DNA of 64,000 bases from Leptospira perdikensis (GTDB lineage: Bacteria; Spirochaetota; Leptospiria; Leptospirales; Leptospiraceae), in contig NZ_RQGA01000014.1 of NCBI RefSeq assembly GCF_004769575.1, forward strand, positions 434,001 to 498,000, read 5' to 3'. Positions 40,878-49,402 of the stretch are shown piece after piece. Position 1 is the stretch's first letter; the number at the start of each line of letters is the position of its first letter. The position numbers were made by a program, and so were the translations under genes. A model generated the notes under the pieces. It was not told the origin of the DNA. It saw only the letters and a list, made by a program, of their open reading frames with translations, and made no database searches.

Positions 40878-40904
40878 AAAACCAACCGAGTTTCGGTTGG
40901 TTTT
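40878..40904 (+). terminator. rho-independent terminator of the small lipoprotein gene
   Basis: 12-bp stem AAAACCAACCGA (40878-40889) and TCGGTTGGTTTT (40893-40904) with a 3-nt loop, followed by more T. It is 22 nt after the stop and probably also limits the convergent gene at 40944-42227. Confidence 0.9.
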
Positions 40905-40943
40905 TGTTTTTCTACCCGTCTCTCCTTTGGAATTTTCCTCCAA

Positions 40944-42227
40944 TTAAGATTCAGTGTATTTAATTTTTGCATGTAGTTCTTCTTCTAAAGCACATTTGGG
41001 ATAAGTTCCTACATCCAAAGAAATTCCAATATGACCAAAAGGATCTTGTGGAGAGATGATCCGCAAATCCCAACCATTCACAATCCAAGGGCATTGGTAA
41101 TTTTTATCACGGCAAAGAATCTGTGCCGATTTTGGTTTGGGGTAAGCCCAGGCTGAAGTTTGAAACTTACATTTATTTTCTATTTCTGCAATGGTTCGAA
41201 TGCGTTTGATGGCCTGATCAAATTCTTTGAATCTGCTGATCATAGGATCAGCAAGGTCTTTACGAAAGAGCCCCTTTTCTGCATTGTAAGTAAACATAAC
41301 AAGGAGTTTTTCGGAAACATGTTCTTTGTCCGTACTTGTTTTTAAGTTTTCCATAATGTAACGTGCAATTTTTAAAGAATCAAGTGTTACTTCTGCTGTA
41401 TCATCAGCATACTCACCTGCTTCTTCTTCATCGTCACTGGCATCATCTTCCATCCCACTACCAGTCAATAGATCTTGGTTGAGTTGGTGTTTCCGAAGAT
41501 CATCTACATTGACATTTGCAGGTGAAACACCCGGAATTTCGAACCCATTAGAACCATGATTGTTGATTGCACTAATGACTTCTTCCGGAAGATTTAATTT
41601 TCTTGCGATTTCAAGTGAAAGACCAACAGCCGAAGCTAAGGAAGCTCCGAAAAAACTTTGTTTGTAAAAACCTTCTTTGGATACAGAAATATCAGCACAA
41701 AGACCAGCAAGGAAACTAAAACGATTCACCATTTTAAAACCGTATTGTTTTTGGATGACCGATCCCAAACTTAAAAGGCCAAAGTCAGCTAAGTGATTAA
41801 AAAATTCTTTATGACTCAGTAAAATTCTAAAAAAAGACAATGCGAGTGATTTCGAATAAAAAGAATTTTGAATGATGCCTTTGAGACTCGCCATTCTCTC
41901 TGCATTTTGTTCATATAAATGGTAAATGAATTCATTGGACCGATCTTCAATTCGACTTAAGATTGCTTTTGAAAGAACCATTCGAAGCATCCGCATCAAG
42001 TCCTTGGACATAGCTAGTTTAAAAGATGGAATATAGTTCCCTTCCATCCCTTCCAACTTCTTTAAAATATTTTCCTTAATGGCAACTTTTTCTTTGATAA
42101 GGATATTACCGTTCTTACCAACAACGGGTTCACTGAGAGATACAGAGCCTAACAAATCATAATCAACAGCAAAATTTCTAAATTCATTGAATTCTAAGAA
42201 TTCGATACCGGCATTCGTAATTTTCAT
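40944..42227 (-). CDS. uncharacterised 427-residue protein, possibly a degenerate HD-type signalling domain
   Basis: No membrane segment. The N-terminal ~100 residues (EPVVGKNGNILIKEKVAIKE) resemble the N-terminal part of some HD-GYP proteins. Residues ~125-235 are helical (LLSLGSVIQKQYGFKMVNRF, ASAVGLSLEIARKLNLPEEV) and could be an HD-like bundle, but no HD metal motif is present. An acidic low-complexity stretch (~265-285, EDDASDDEEEAGEYADD) precedes a further helical part. The C-terminus (~360-425) has four to five Cys (CKFQTS, LCRDKNYQCPW, YPKCALEEEL). I do not recognise it beyond these fragments. Confidence 0.55.
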   Translation of the reverse strand: MKITNAGIEFLEFNEFRNFAVDYDLLGSVSLSEPVVGKNGNILIKEKVAIKENILKKLEGMEGNYIPSFKLAMSKDLMRMLRMVLSKAILSRIEDRSNEFIYHLYEQNAERMASLKGIIQNSFYSKSLALSFFRILLSHKEFFNHLADFGLLSLGSVIQKQYGFKMVNRFSFLAGLCADISVSKEGFYKQSFFGASLASAVGLSLEIARKLNLPEEVISAINNHGSNGFEIPGVSPANVNVDDLRKHQLNQDLLTGSGMEDDASDDEEEAGEYADDTAEVTLDSLKIARYIMENLKTSTDKEHVSEKLLVMFTYNAEKGLFRKDLADPMISRFKEFDQAIKRIRTIAEIENKCKFQTSAWAYPKPKSAQILCRDKNYQCPWIVNGWDLRIISPQDPFGHIGISLDVGTYPKCALEEELHAKIKYTES

Positions 42228-42333
42228 AAGTATCCTAAGGAAAGTGTCTCATACTAGACCCTCTGAGAGCAAGATTTTTGCTTTCCTTCTGCGTCTAAAT
42301 AGTGTAGTTTTTTAGTCGTTTTGGAGGTTCTAG

Positions 42334-43320
42334 TTGGTTTCTTCTGTCCCAAAAGACTCACAATCTGTGAGCGAGTTGAAAGAGTTCTACAGACAAATGG
42401 TACTTATACGAAAGTTTGAGGAAGCCGCAGCCAAAGCCTATAGCGTAGGAAAGATTGGTGGGTTTTTACATTTGTACATCGGTCAGGAGGCTGTGGGTGT
42501 CGGTTCAATCGCGTCCCTGACTCCTAAAGACTATATTGTTTCTACTTATAGAGACCACGGTCATGCACTGGCAAGGGGCCTAAACCCTAAACCCCTTATG
42601 GCAGAGTTATTTGGTAAGGGTACAGGTATCTCAAAAGGTAACGGCGGTTCGATGCACTTCTTTGATCGTAATGCTCACTTTATGGGTGGGCATGGAATTG
42701 TCGGAGGCCATATTTCTCTTGCTGCAGGGATTGCCTTTGCTTCTAAATTTAAAAAAGAAGATTCTGTTACCATTTGTTTTTTTGGCGAAGGTGCGGCCAA
42801 TATCGGCTCCTTTCACGAAGGTTTAAACCTAGCTGCCATTTGGAAACTCCCAGTCGTTTTCATTTGTGAGAACAACCATTATGCGATGGGAACACCGGAA
42901 TACCGAGCTCTTGCAGTCAAAGATGTTTCTGTTCGAGCATACGCTTATGATATCGCTCGTGATCATATCGAAGGAGATGAAGTGAGAAAGGTTCGAGACC
43001 ACGTGCAAGTAGCTGTCGAACGAGCACGTCGGGGAGAAGGTCCTACTCTGATTGAAGTGTCTACCTACCGGTTTCGAGGTCATTCCATGTCTGACCCTGC
43101 CAAATACAGAACCAAGGAAGAATTGGAAGCTTACAAAAAGAAAGATCCTCTCATGCGTGCGAGACACGAACTAGAATTAGGTGGAATTACAACAGAAGAA
43201 TTAGATAAAATGGATTTAGAAATCCAAACCCAAATTGATGAAGCTTATCAATATGCAGAGACCTCACCGGAACCTCCACTCTCTCAACTACACAAGTATG
43301 TGTATGCGGAGGATAAATAA
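42334..43320 (+). CDS. pdhA: pyruvate dehydrogenase E1 component, alpha subunit
   Basis: A 328-residue thiamine-diphosphate subunit of the pyruvate dehydrogenase complex. The ThDP motif begins FGEGAANIGSFHEG and ends FICENN, with the phosphorylation-loop region YRFRGHSMSDPAKYRTKEE later. The start is TTG at 42334 with GGAGG 6 nt upstream. It is the first of three contiguous genes for E1 alpha, E1 beta and E2; the E3 lipoamide dehydrogenase is not in the window. Confidence 0.95.
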   Translation: MVSSVPKDSQSVSELKEFYRQMVLIRKFEEAAAKAYSVGKIGGFLHLYIGQEAVGVGSIASLTPKDYIVSTYRDHGHALARGLNPKPLMAELFGKGTGISKGNGGSMHFFDRNAHFMGGHGIVGGHISLAAGIAFASKFKKEDSVTICFFGEGAANIGSFHEGLNLAAIWKLPVVFICENNHYAMGTPEYRALAVKDVSVRAYAYDIARDHIEGDEVRKVRDHVQVAVERARRGEGPTLIEVSTYRFRGHSMSDPAKYRTKEELEAYKKKDPLMRARHELELGGITTEELDKMDLEIQTQIDEAYQYAETSPEPPLSQLHKYVYAEDK

Positions 43321-44295
43321 ATGGCAATCCTTACTTATAGAGAGGCACTCAACCGAGCCATGGTGGAAGAGATGGAAAAAGATCCATTGATCTACCTGAT
43401 GGGAGAAGAAGTCGGACATTACCAAGGAGCGTATAAAGTTTCCCAAGGGATGCTCGATAAATTCGGAGAAGAACGAGTGATTGACACACCCATATCTGAA
43501 AATGGATTTGCAGGGATTGGAGTGGGTTCGGCCATGGTGGGCCTTCGACCCATCATAGAATTTATGACTTGGAATTTTTCCCTAGTAGCAATCGACCAAA
43601 TCATTAACTCTGCTGCTAAAATGAATTATATGAGTGGGGGTCAGTTCCCAATGCCGATTGTCTTTCGAGGTGCTGGAGGTGCGGGAGGAAGACTCGGCGC
43701 CCAACATTCGCAAGCCTTTGAATCTTGGTACGCCCATTGTCCGGGACTCAAAGTGGTTTGTCCTGCCACACCGAAAGATGCTTACGGCCTACTCAAATCA
43801 TCCATCAGAGACAATAACCCAACGATATTTATCGAATCAGAAGTGTTATACGGCTCCAAGGGAGAAGTTCCGGAACAAGAATACACCATTCCATTAGGAC
43901 TTGGTGAAATCAAACGCAAAGGTACAGACATCACACTTGTGACATGGTCCAGGGCTCTCAGTTTTGCTGAAGAAGCGGCAACTATCCTTGAAAAAGAAGG
44001 AATCTCTGTGGAAATTGTGGACTTACGTAGTTTACGCCCGTTAGATGAAAATCTAATTTACGAGTCAGTCAAAAAAACAAACCGTGCTTTGGTTGTAGAA
44101 GAAGGTTGGCCTGTGGCTGGATTTGGAGCACAAATTGCTTACCTCATCCAGAAAAATGCCTTCGCTTATCTTGATCATCCTGTCGAACGAGTGACACAAA
44201 TGGACGTACCAATGTCTTACGCAGCAAACTTAGAACGAATGAGTTTGCCCAATGCCTTAAGAGTTGCCGATACCATCCGAGAGATGTTACAGTAG
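43321..44295 (+). CDS. pdhB: pyruvate dehydrogenase E1 component, beta subunit
   Basis: A 324-residue E1 beta subunit completing the decarboxylase heterotetramer. Characteristic segments: GEEVGHYQGAYKVSQGM, DTPISENGFAGIGVGSAM and RPIIEFMTWNFSLVAIDQI. The start abuts the pdhA stop with no gap, consistent with stoichiometric expression. The C-terminal transketolase-like domain is intact. Confidence 0.96.
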   Translation: MAILTYREALNRAMVEEMEKDPLIYLMGEEVGHYQGAYKVSQGMLDKFGEERVIDTPISENGFAGIGVGSAMVGLRPIIEFMTWNFSLVAIDQIINSAAKMNYMSGGQFPMPIVFRGAGGAGGRLGAQHSQAFESWYAHCPGLKVVCPATPKDAYGLLKSSIRDNNPTIFIESEVLYGSKGEVPEQEYTIPLGLGEIKRKGTDITLVTWSRALSFAEEAATILEKEGISVEIVDLRSLRPLDENLIYESVKKTNRALVVEEGWPVAGFGAQIAYLIQKNAFAYLDHPVERVTQMDVPMSYAANLERMSLPNALRVADTIREMLQ

Positions 44296-44306
44296 GAGAA
44301 CCGCAA

Positions 44307-45647
44307 ATGGCAAAAATTCAAGAAATGACTCAACTTTCTCCTACGATGGAAGAAGGAACTATTGTTAAATGGTTAAAAAAGGAAGGAGATTCCGTTTCTC
44401 CTGGTGATATCATTGCAGAAGTAGAAACAGATAAAGCTGTGATGGAAATGGAAGCCTTTGAAACTGGTGTGATATTAAAAATCATACACAATGAAGGCGC
44501 CAAACTAAAAGTAGGCGAAGCATTAGCAGTGATCGGGAAACCGGGTGAAGATGTATCTTCTCTTTTGGCTGGAATTCCACAAAAATCTACTCCGACACAA
44601 AACCCAACTGCCGAAGTAACACCTCCGAAAGACAATCCAAGTCCACCACCTCAAAAGTTAGATCCCGTTGCCACAAACTCGGGAAAAGAAATTACTCCTG
44701 TCACAACGCACACACAGACACCAATTCCAAAAGAAAATGGAACAGTCACAGGAGTTTCGTCAAACCGAGGTGGTTTGCGTGTCCTTGCCTCCCCTTTGGC
44801 AAAGTCCATTGCCATTGAAAATGGAATCGACTTACACACTGTCATAGGAACAGGACCCGAAGGTCGGATCACGAAAAACGATGTACTCGATACATTAAAC
44901 AAAGGAAATCTATCCCGCTCCTCGTCGGTTGGTCCTTCCCGTTCCGATGCAGTGGTGACTCTCAATGGAATGCGTAAAACCATTGCCAAACGCCTGACGG
45001 AATCGAAACAGAACCTACCTCATTTTTATTTGAATGTGGATGTAAATGCGAAAGTTTTGGAATCTTTCCGAGCCGATCTTTTGGAATTCCAAAAACACTT
45101 GGATCCCGAATTACAAGTGAAAGTGAGTTTAAACGATATCATTGTGAAAGCAACTGCTGCGGCTCTCCGCCTCCACCCCAAAGTGAATGCTAGTTTTCAA
45201 GGAGATTCTATTTTAGAATTTGGCCGAGTGGATGTTGGGATTGCTGTTTCTCTGGACGGAGGTCTTTTAACGCCAGTTATACGGAATGCAGATTCAAAAT
45301 CTATTTTAGAGATTTCAAAAGAAGTGAAGGAACTTGCCAAACGAGCCCGCGAACGAAAGCTAAAACCAGAAGAATTTTCTAATGGAACTTTTACGATTTC
45401 GAATTTAGGAATGTATGGGATCAGTCGATTCACCGCCATCATCAATGAACCGGAGAGCGCCATCCTTGCCGTCGGTTCCGTAGAAGAAAAACCGGTTGTG
45501 GAAAATGGTACTGTGGTTGCGGGAAGAGTTTTGTCTCTGACCCTTTCTTGCGACCACCGAGTGATTGATGGAGCCGTAGGGGCCGAGTTCTTAAAAACCC
45601 TGAAGACTCTTCTCGAAAGACCGAGTCTTATTGCGGGTGTTGTTTGA
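44307..45647 (+). CDS. pdhC: dihydrolipoamide acetyltransferase (E2 of pyruvate dehydrogenase)
   Basis: A 446-residue E2. One lipoyl domain has K43 in VETDKAVMEME. A Pro/Thr-rich linker (~90-150) and a peripheral-subunit-binding domain (~154-190, ASPLAKSIAIENGID) follow. The catalytic domain (~215-446) has the HRVIDG active-site motif in SCDHRVIDGAVGAEF. It transfers acetyl groups from lipoate to CoA and forms the complex core. It follows pdhB by 11 nt with AGGAG upstream. Confidence 0.96.
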   Translation: MAKIQEMTQLSPTMEEGTIVKWLKKEGDSVSPGDIIAEVETDKAVMEMEAFETGVILKIIHNEGAKLKVGEALAVIGKPGEDVSSLLAGIPQKSTPTQNPTAEVTPPKDNPSPPPQKLDPVATNSGKEITPVTTHTQTPIPKENGTVTGVSSNRGGLRVLASPLAKSIAIENGIDLHTVIGTGPEGRITKNDVLDTLNKGNLSRSSSVGPSRSDAVVTLNGMRKTIAKRLTESKQNLPHFYLNVDVNAKVLESFRADLLEFQKHLDPELQVKVSLNDIIVKATAAALRLHPKVNASFQGDSILEFGRVDVGIAVSLDGGLLTPVIRNADSKSILEISKEVKELAKRARERKLKPEEFSNGTFTISNLGMYGISRFTAIINEPESAILAVGSVEEKPVVENGTVVAGRVLSLTLSCDHRVIDGAVGAEFLKTLKTLLERPSLIAGVV

Positions 45648-45665
45648 ATCTATGAGATCTTAGAT

Positions 45666-45875
45666 TTAAGCGGCGAAAAAATCGGCACTTTGGATGTCGG
45701 CGATGGGAATGCGGACCACACCATTGGCTAAGTTCCCGATCACTACATCGTCCATCATTTGGCGATTTTTATCGAGTTCAATGCTTTGTCCGTCTTTGAG
45801 GTGAAGAACGATGTCGATTCCACGGTAGTGGATGTATCTTTCGAGTGTGTTTTTGAATTTGTGTGCTTTGTCCAT
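45666..45875 (-). CDS. 69-residue conserved-looking protein, possible Sm/Hfq-like barrel
   Basis: A very short acidic/basic protein with alternating hydrophobic strands: GIDIVLHLKDGQSIELDKN, then DDVVIGNLANGVVRIPIADI. The pattern of an N-terminal helix followed by five short strands resembles Sm/LSm-type SH3-like barrels, but the typical Hfq motifs are absent. Its ATG lacks a strong SD. It converges with pdhC, 18 nt away, and is separated from fliG by a promoter-sized gap. It is likely real because of its codon pattern, but this is not proven. Confidence 0.6.
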   Translation of the reverse strand: MDKAHKFKNTLERYIHYRGIDIVLHLKDGQSIELDKNRQMMDDVVIGNLANGVVRIPIADIQSADFFAA

Positions 45876-46005
45876 CTGGTTTTGCTTTCCTTTCTCTTTG
45901 TAACTTACAAAGGGTATCGTACGAATTTATGAGACCTTTAGAAAATTTTGTCTCATTAGGTAAGTTTTTTTTGACAGTATCAGGAAACCGGGAGAATTAT
46001 GTCAC

Positions 46006-47025
46006 ATGAAGCCTGAGAACAGTACATCCGCCACTCCTGGCGTACGGAAAGCCGCCCTCCTCCTTTTATCCCTTGGCAAAGAAAGAGCTGCCGATGTTCT
46101 GAAACACCTAGACGACTCCATGCTCGAAGCAGTGATTCTGGAAATGTCAAAAATTCGGTCCATTTCCAAAGAAGAAAGGGAAGTCATTCTCAAAGAATTT
46201 CATAATACCATTGAAGATTTGAACGAAACCACATCCGGTGGCCTCTCGACTGCCAAATCCCTTTTGGAACATACAGTCGGTGCTGAAAAAGCCAATGTGA
46301 TCCTAAAGAAAATCCACAAAGAAGAAACAAAAAACGATTTTGAATTTCTAAACCAAGTGGAACCAGGAGTTCTGCAAGGTATGCTTGGAACCGAATCCCC
46401 ACAAATCATAGCGGTGACCCTCTCCCACCTGGATCCCAAGAAGGCTGCCGATGTTTTGAAACTTTTTCCCAAACCGGAACAAGCAAAGATTGCCGTAAGA
46501 CTCGCCACCACATCCAAAACCCATCCCGATGTGATCCAAAACATTGCACGGATTTTGAAAAAACGATACGAAGAAAGAGACAAACAAGAATATTCGGAAG
46601 CAGGTGGAGCACACGTTCTTGCGAACATTTTGAACTTTATGGAAAAAGGCGCTGAGGAAACCATTCTTTCGGAACTGGAAGAATCTTCCCCGGATGTTGC
46701 CGACCAAGTCCGAGAAAAACTCTATACCTTTGAAGACATCCTTTCTCTCGATAACAAAGAAATGCGAATCCTCATCAATCGTTTGGCTGATGATACGGCC
46801 ATCTCTCTTGCCATCCGTGGTGCCGGGGATGAAATCAGGAAAAAATTCCTAAACAACATGAGCCAAAATAGATCAGAAGATATTTTAGATGCCTTGGATA
46901 TGAAACCGCGAGTCACCTTACGAGAGATTAACGAAGCAAGAAGTAAAATTGTACAAGTGGCAAGAGTATTAGAAGAAGAAAATCAGATTCTGTTTAAGAA
47001 AGAAAAAGAAGAGTATATTGAATGA
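46006..47025 (+). CDS. fliG: flagellar motor switch protein FliG (paralogue)
   Basis: A 339-residue protein with FliG N (~10-105), M (~115-195) and C (~200-335) domains. The M-domain EHPQ motif is changed to ESPQ (GTESPQIIAVTLSHL). The C domain keeps FEDILSLDNKEMRIL and LAIRGAGDEIRKKFLNNMS, which form the torque helix region. Leptospires carry several fliG paralogues, and this stand-alone copy may not be the main rotor protein. It lies next to no other flagellar gene. A plus-strand SD-like GGGAG lies 11 nt before the start. Confidence 0.88.
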   Translation: MKPENSTSATPGVRKAALLLLSLGKERAADVLKHLDDSMLEAVILEMSKIRSISKEEREVILKEFHNTIEDLNETTSGGLSTAKSLLEHTVGAEKANVILKKIHKEETKNDFEFLNQVEPGVLQGMLGTESPQIIAVTLSHLDPKKAADVLKLFPKPEQAKIAVRLATTSKTHPDVIQNIARILKKRYEERDKQEYSEAGGAHVLANILNFMEKGAEETILSELEESSPDVADQVREKLYTFEDILSLDNKEMRILINRLADDTAISLAIRGAGDEIRKKFLNNMSQNRSEDILDALDMKPRVTLREINEARSKIVQVARVLEEENQILFKKEKEEYIE

Positions 47026-47038
47026 GGGGAAAAACCGA

Positions 47039-47115
<77 letters not shown>

Positions 47116-47218
47116 ATCGGAATAAAGACCAAACTATAGAATCGACTCCGAGAGTCAACACTGTTTTCATTTGTTTTCTTGCCTTTCGTTAGAATTTTTA
47201 GAATCTGGTATTGGTTCT

Positions 47219-47893
47219 ATGCAAATCGAAGAAAAAAAAGCCAAAGACCTTTTCCAGGATCGTATCTTTACCCTTTCCAATTTCCTTTCTATCTCTCGGG
47301 TATTGTTATTACCTTTTTTCTTTCAAAGCACTTATACTTATGCAAATGATCCGGCCAACATAAAAGAATTATTTGCGTCCATATTCTATGCACTGGCAGC
47401 TGTCTTCAGTGATTATCTAGATGGACTCTTCGCTCGCCTCCTCCACCAAGAAACAACTCTCGGAAGATATTTAGATCCAGTTTGCGATAAACTTGTGACA
47501 CTCGGAGGTCTCTTTGTTGTTACCATTCATTTTGATTTTCCAAGTTGGATCCTCATTACCTATTTTATCCGAGAAATTCTTGGAGTCTGGCTTGGTGGGT
47601 ATCTGTATTTAAAACGGGGATTACAAGGCCGTCCCAACTGGTGGGGTAAATTTGGAGTGGGAATCGTTGCGGTCTCTGTGATTTGGTATATGTCGTTGCC
47701 TTACTTTTTAGAGTTCGGTGCTCCTTATTCTTTTTTACTCCATCCGGTAATTTCTGCCTATGTTTTACTCTTTGTACTCACGGCAGGAGTTGTGGCTTAT
47801 ATTGTTCGGTATTGGAATATCGTTTTCCATCCCGAAGCCATTGAACTCGATCCAGAAAACAAAAAACAAGCAAAGAAATACCAAAAGATCTGA
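47219..47893 (+). CDS. CDP-alcohol phosphatidyltransferase family protein
   Basis: A 224-residue membrane protein with about six membrane helices. It carries the full family motif D-x2-D-G-x2-A-R-x8-G-x3-D-x3-D (SDYLDGLFAR then GRYLDPVCDK), which binds the CDP-diacylglycerol substrate and two metals. The class includes PgsA (phosphatidylglycerophosphate synthase) and other head-group transferases; which one is not decided. The start at 47219 (ATG) was chosen over an in-frame ATG 48 nt upstream because the family begins near the first helix. It lies after tRNA-Asp. Confidence 0.85.
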   Translation: MQIEEKKAKDLFQDRIFTLSNFLSISRVLLLPFFFQSTYTYANDPANIKELFASIFYALAAVFSDYLDGLFARLLHQETTLGRYLDPVCDKLVTLGGLFVVTIHFDFPSWILITYFIREILGVWLGGYLYLKRGLQGRPNWWGKFGVGIVAVSVIWYMSLPYFLEFGAPYSFLLHPVISAYVLLFVLTAGVVAYIVRYWNIVFHPEAIELDPENKKQAKKYQKI

Positions 47894-47896
47894 TTC

Positions 47897-47961
47897 GATT
47901 TCTACTAATGATACAATGCCAAACCTTCTTAAGGCCAGAACAAAAACCAAAAGTAGAAATC
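47897..47961. terminator. candidate bidirectional terminator, long-loop type
   Basis: Perfect 10-bp arms GATTTCTACT (47897-47906) and AGTAGAAATC (47952-47961) enclose 45 nt that contain a smaller hairpin (CCTTcttAAGG). It lies in the 97-nt gap between the convergent phosphatidyltransferase and ankyrin genes. The layout resembles the flaB terminator, but the stem is weak. Confidence 0.35.
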
Positions 47962-47990
47962 AAACTTTCAGAAACTTTTTAGTAACCTTT

Positions 47991-48860
47991 TTACTTCAAA
48001 GTTCCCGTTTTCTTTTGGCGGAGCAAATACCATTCATATAGGTTTTGTCCTGTTTCTGCCCAAACAAATTCCGCATAATGGTAGTAAGCTCCATCAGCCG
48101 CATTTAGGGTCAGTGCTGAATAATTTTTAGGATTTTCATACACACCTTTTGCAATATCCGCAGACATTTCTGTTACTGCTCCTGTAGCAATGTGTTTGTA
48201 TTTGGTTAAAATTTTTCCATCCGTTGATTTGGCTTTAACATCGGTAATTTCGAGTTTCTTCATTCCCTTTGATTGTAGGTAAGAAAGGAATTCTGGTTTT
48301 CCTTGGGATTTTCTAGCTTCAGCCATTTCCCAAATGGCATTTTTGCCAGATTTATTATATACGTTCACATTGGCACCCGCTTCAACGAGTACCTTTACCA
48401 ATTCGAAATCAGCGATACGGACGGCATTCCATAGGGCGGCATTCCATAGGGCGGCATCATAATCTGGACCAAAACTATATTCACGGTACCCCGCGATGTT
48501 TGGGTTAGCACCTTTTGCCAAAAGTAATTTTGCAATTTTTGCATTGGCCACTCGGTCAAGAGCTGTTCGAGCACCCCAACGAAATTTCATTTTGAATGGT
48601 CCAATTCGATCCGTATAATCACATTCTTTAGATCGATTTTCAACCTTTGCCCCTTTATCCAATAAAAGTTTTACGAGTCCTTCATCACCTTCCATGGCGG
48701 CGATGGTAAGTGCATGAAAACAGTCAGATGTTTGATTCACATCAGCACCTTCTTCGATCATTTGTTTGGCTTTGTCGAATTTACGATCTTCAATTGTGTA
48801 GGGCAAACTCGCACAAGAGACGAATGCCCACAACAGGAATAGAGGGATGTTTTTTTTCAT
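47991..48860 (-). CDS. ankyrin-repeat lipoprotein
   Basis: A 289-residue protein. The signal peptide ends with AFVSCASL, a good lipobox. Four ankyrin-like repeats follow (~24-190), recognisable by TIAAMEGDEGLVKLLLDKGA, RTALDRVANAKIAKLLLAKG and VRIADFELVKVLVEAGANVN. The C-terminal ~85 residues are unassigned. A 15-nt perfect tandem duplication inserts ALWNA between repeats. Ankyrin repeats mediate protein contacts, and the partner is unknown. No catalytic residues are apparent. Confidence 0.85.
   Translation of the reverse strand: MKKNIPLFLLWAFVSCASLPYTIEDRKFDKAKQMIEEGADVNQTSDCFHALTIAAMEGDEGLVKLLLDKGAKVENRSKECDYTDRIGPFKMKFRWGARTALDRVANAKIAKLLLAKGANPNIAGYREYSFGPDYDAALWNAALWNAVRIADFELVKVLVEAGANVNVYNKSGKNAIWEMAEARKSQGKPEFLSYLQSKGMKKLEITDVKAKSTDGKILTKYKHIATGAVTEMSADIAKGVYENPKNYSALTLNAADGAYYHYAEFVWAETGQNLYEWYLLRQKKTGTLK
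48423..48452 (-). repeat. perfect 15-nt tandem duplication inside the ankyrin gene
   Basis: GGCATTCCATAGGGC occurs at 48423-48437 and again at 48438-48452. It duplicates five codons (ALWNA) in frame at the start of an ankyrin unit. The identical copies suggest a recent slippage event. Confidence 0.95.
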
Positions 48861-49096
48861 CCCAACATCTTAGTCAATAGAATCAGAAAACAAGTGAAAA
48901 TTTTGAAGAATCAAATGGAAAAAAATGCTAGGTCTTTCCATTTTAGCACCTGTGTTAGATGTTGGATCAGAAATGTAACAAGGTCTTTGATTGATTGGAT
49001 TCTTTAGTACAAAGAGAGGGAATCTTGGGATAATAGATTCAATCCAGTTTTCGGAATCCAATTCCGAGCCGAACTAATCCATTACCCCAAACGTCT

Positions 49097-49402
49097 TTAA
49101 CGTCTTTTTTTCTTTCTTGCGACTTTCTTCTTTGCTGCTTTTTTCTTAGCAGTTTTCTTTTTCGCAGGTCTCTTTTTAGAAACAGCTTTTTTAACTTTTT
49201 TCTTCGCTGCTTTCTTTTTCTTAGCTACTTTTTTCTTTGCAGCCTTCTTCTTTTTAGGAGCTGCTTTTTTAGCTTTTTTCTTCGCTGCTTTCTTTTTTGC
49301 GGCCTTTTTCTTCTTAGGAGCTGCTTTTTTAACCACTACTGCTACTTCCGGAGCAGGTTCTTCTTGAATCTGTGGAATTTCTATTGTTTCGTTTTCTTCC
49401 AT
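49097..49402 (-). CDS. histone H1-like Lys/Ala-rich protein
   Basis: A 101-residue protein. A short acidic N-terminus (EENETIEIPQIQEEPAPE) is followed by ~75 residues made almost only of Lys, Ala and Pro in repeats such as KKAAPKKKKAAKKK, and an Arg-rich end. This is the composition of bacterial H1-like DNA-binding proteins (chlamydial Hc1-type tails). It probably binds nucleic acid and may compact DNA or act as an RNA chaperone. The repeats may vary in number between strains. The ATG at 49402 has a usable upstream purine run. Confidence 0.85.
   Translation of the reverse strand: MEENETIEIPQIQEEPAPEVAVVVKKAAPKKKKAAKKKAAKKKAKKAAPKKKKAAKKKVAKKKKAAKKKVKKAVSKKRPAKKKTAKKKAAKKKVARKKKRR

Noticed and set aside
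40944..42227. Active HD-GYP phosphodiesterase
   Set aside because: The general layout is suggestive, but neither the HD metal pair nor the GYP motif is present.
49097..49402. Repeated Lys/Ala codons as a CRISPR-like or satellite array
   Set aside because: The repeats are in-frame codon repeats of a histone-like protein, without spacers of constant length.
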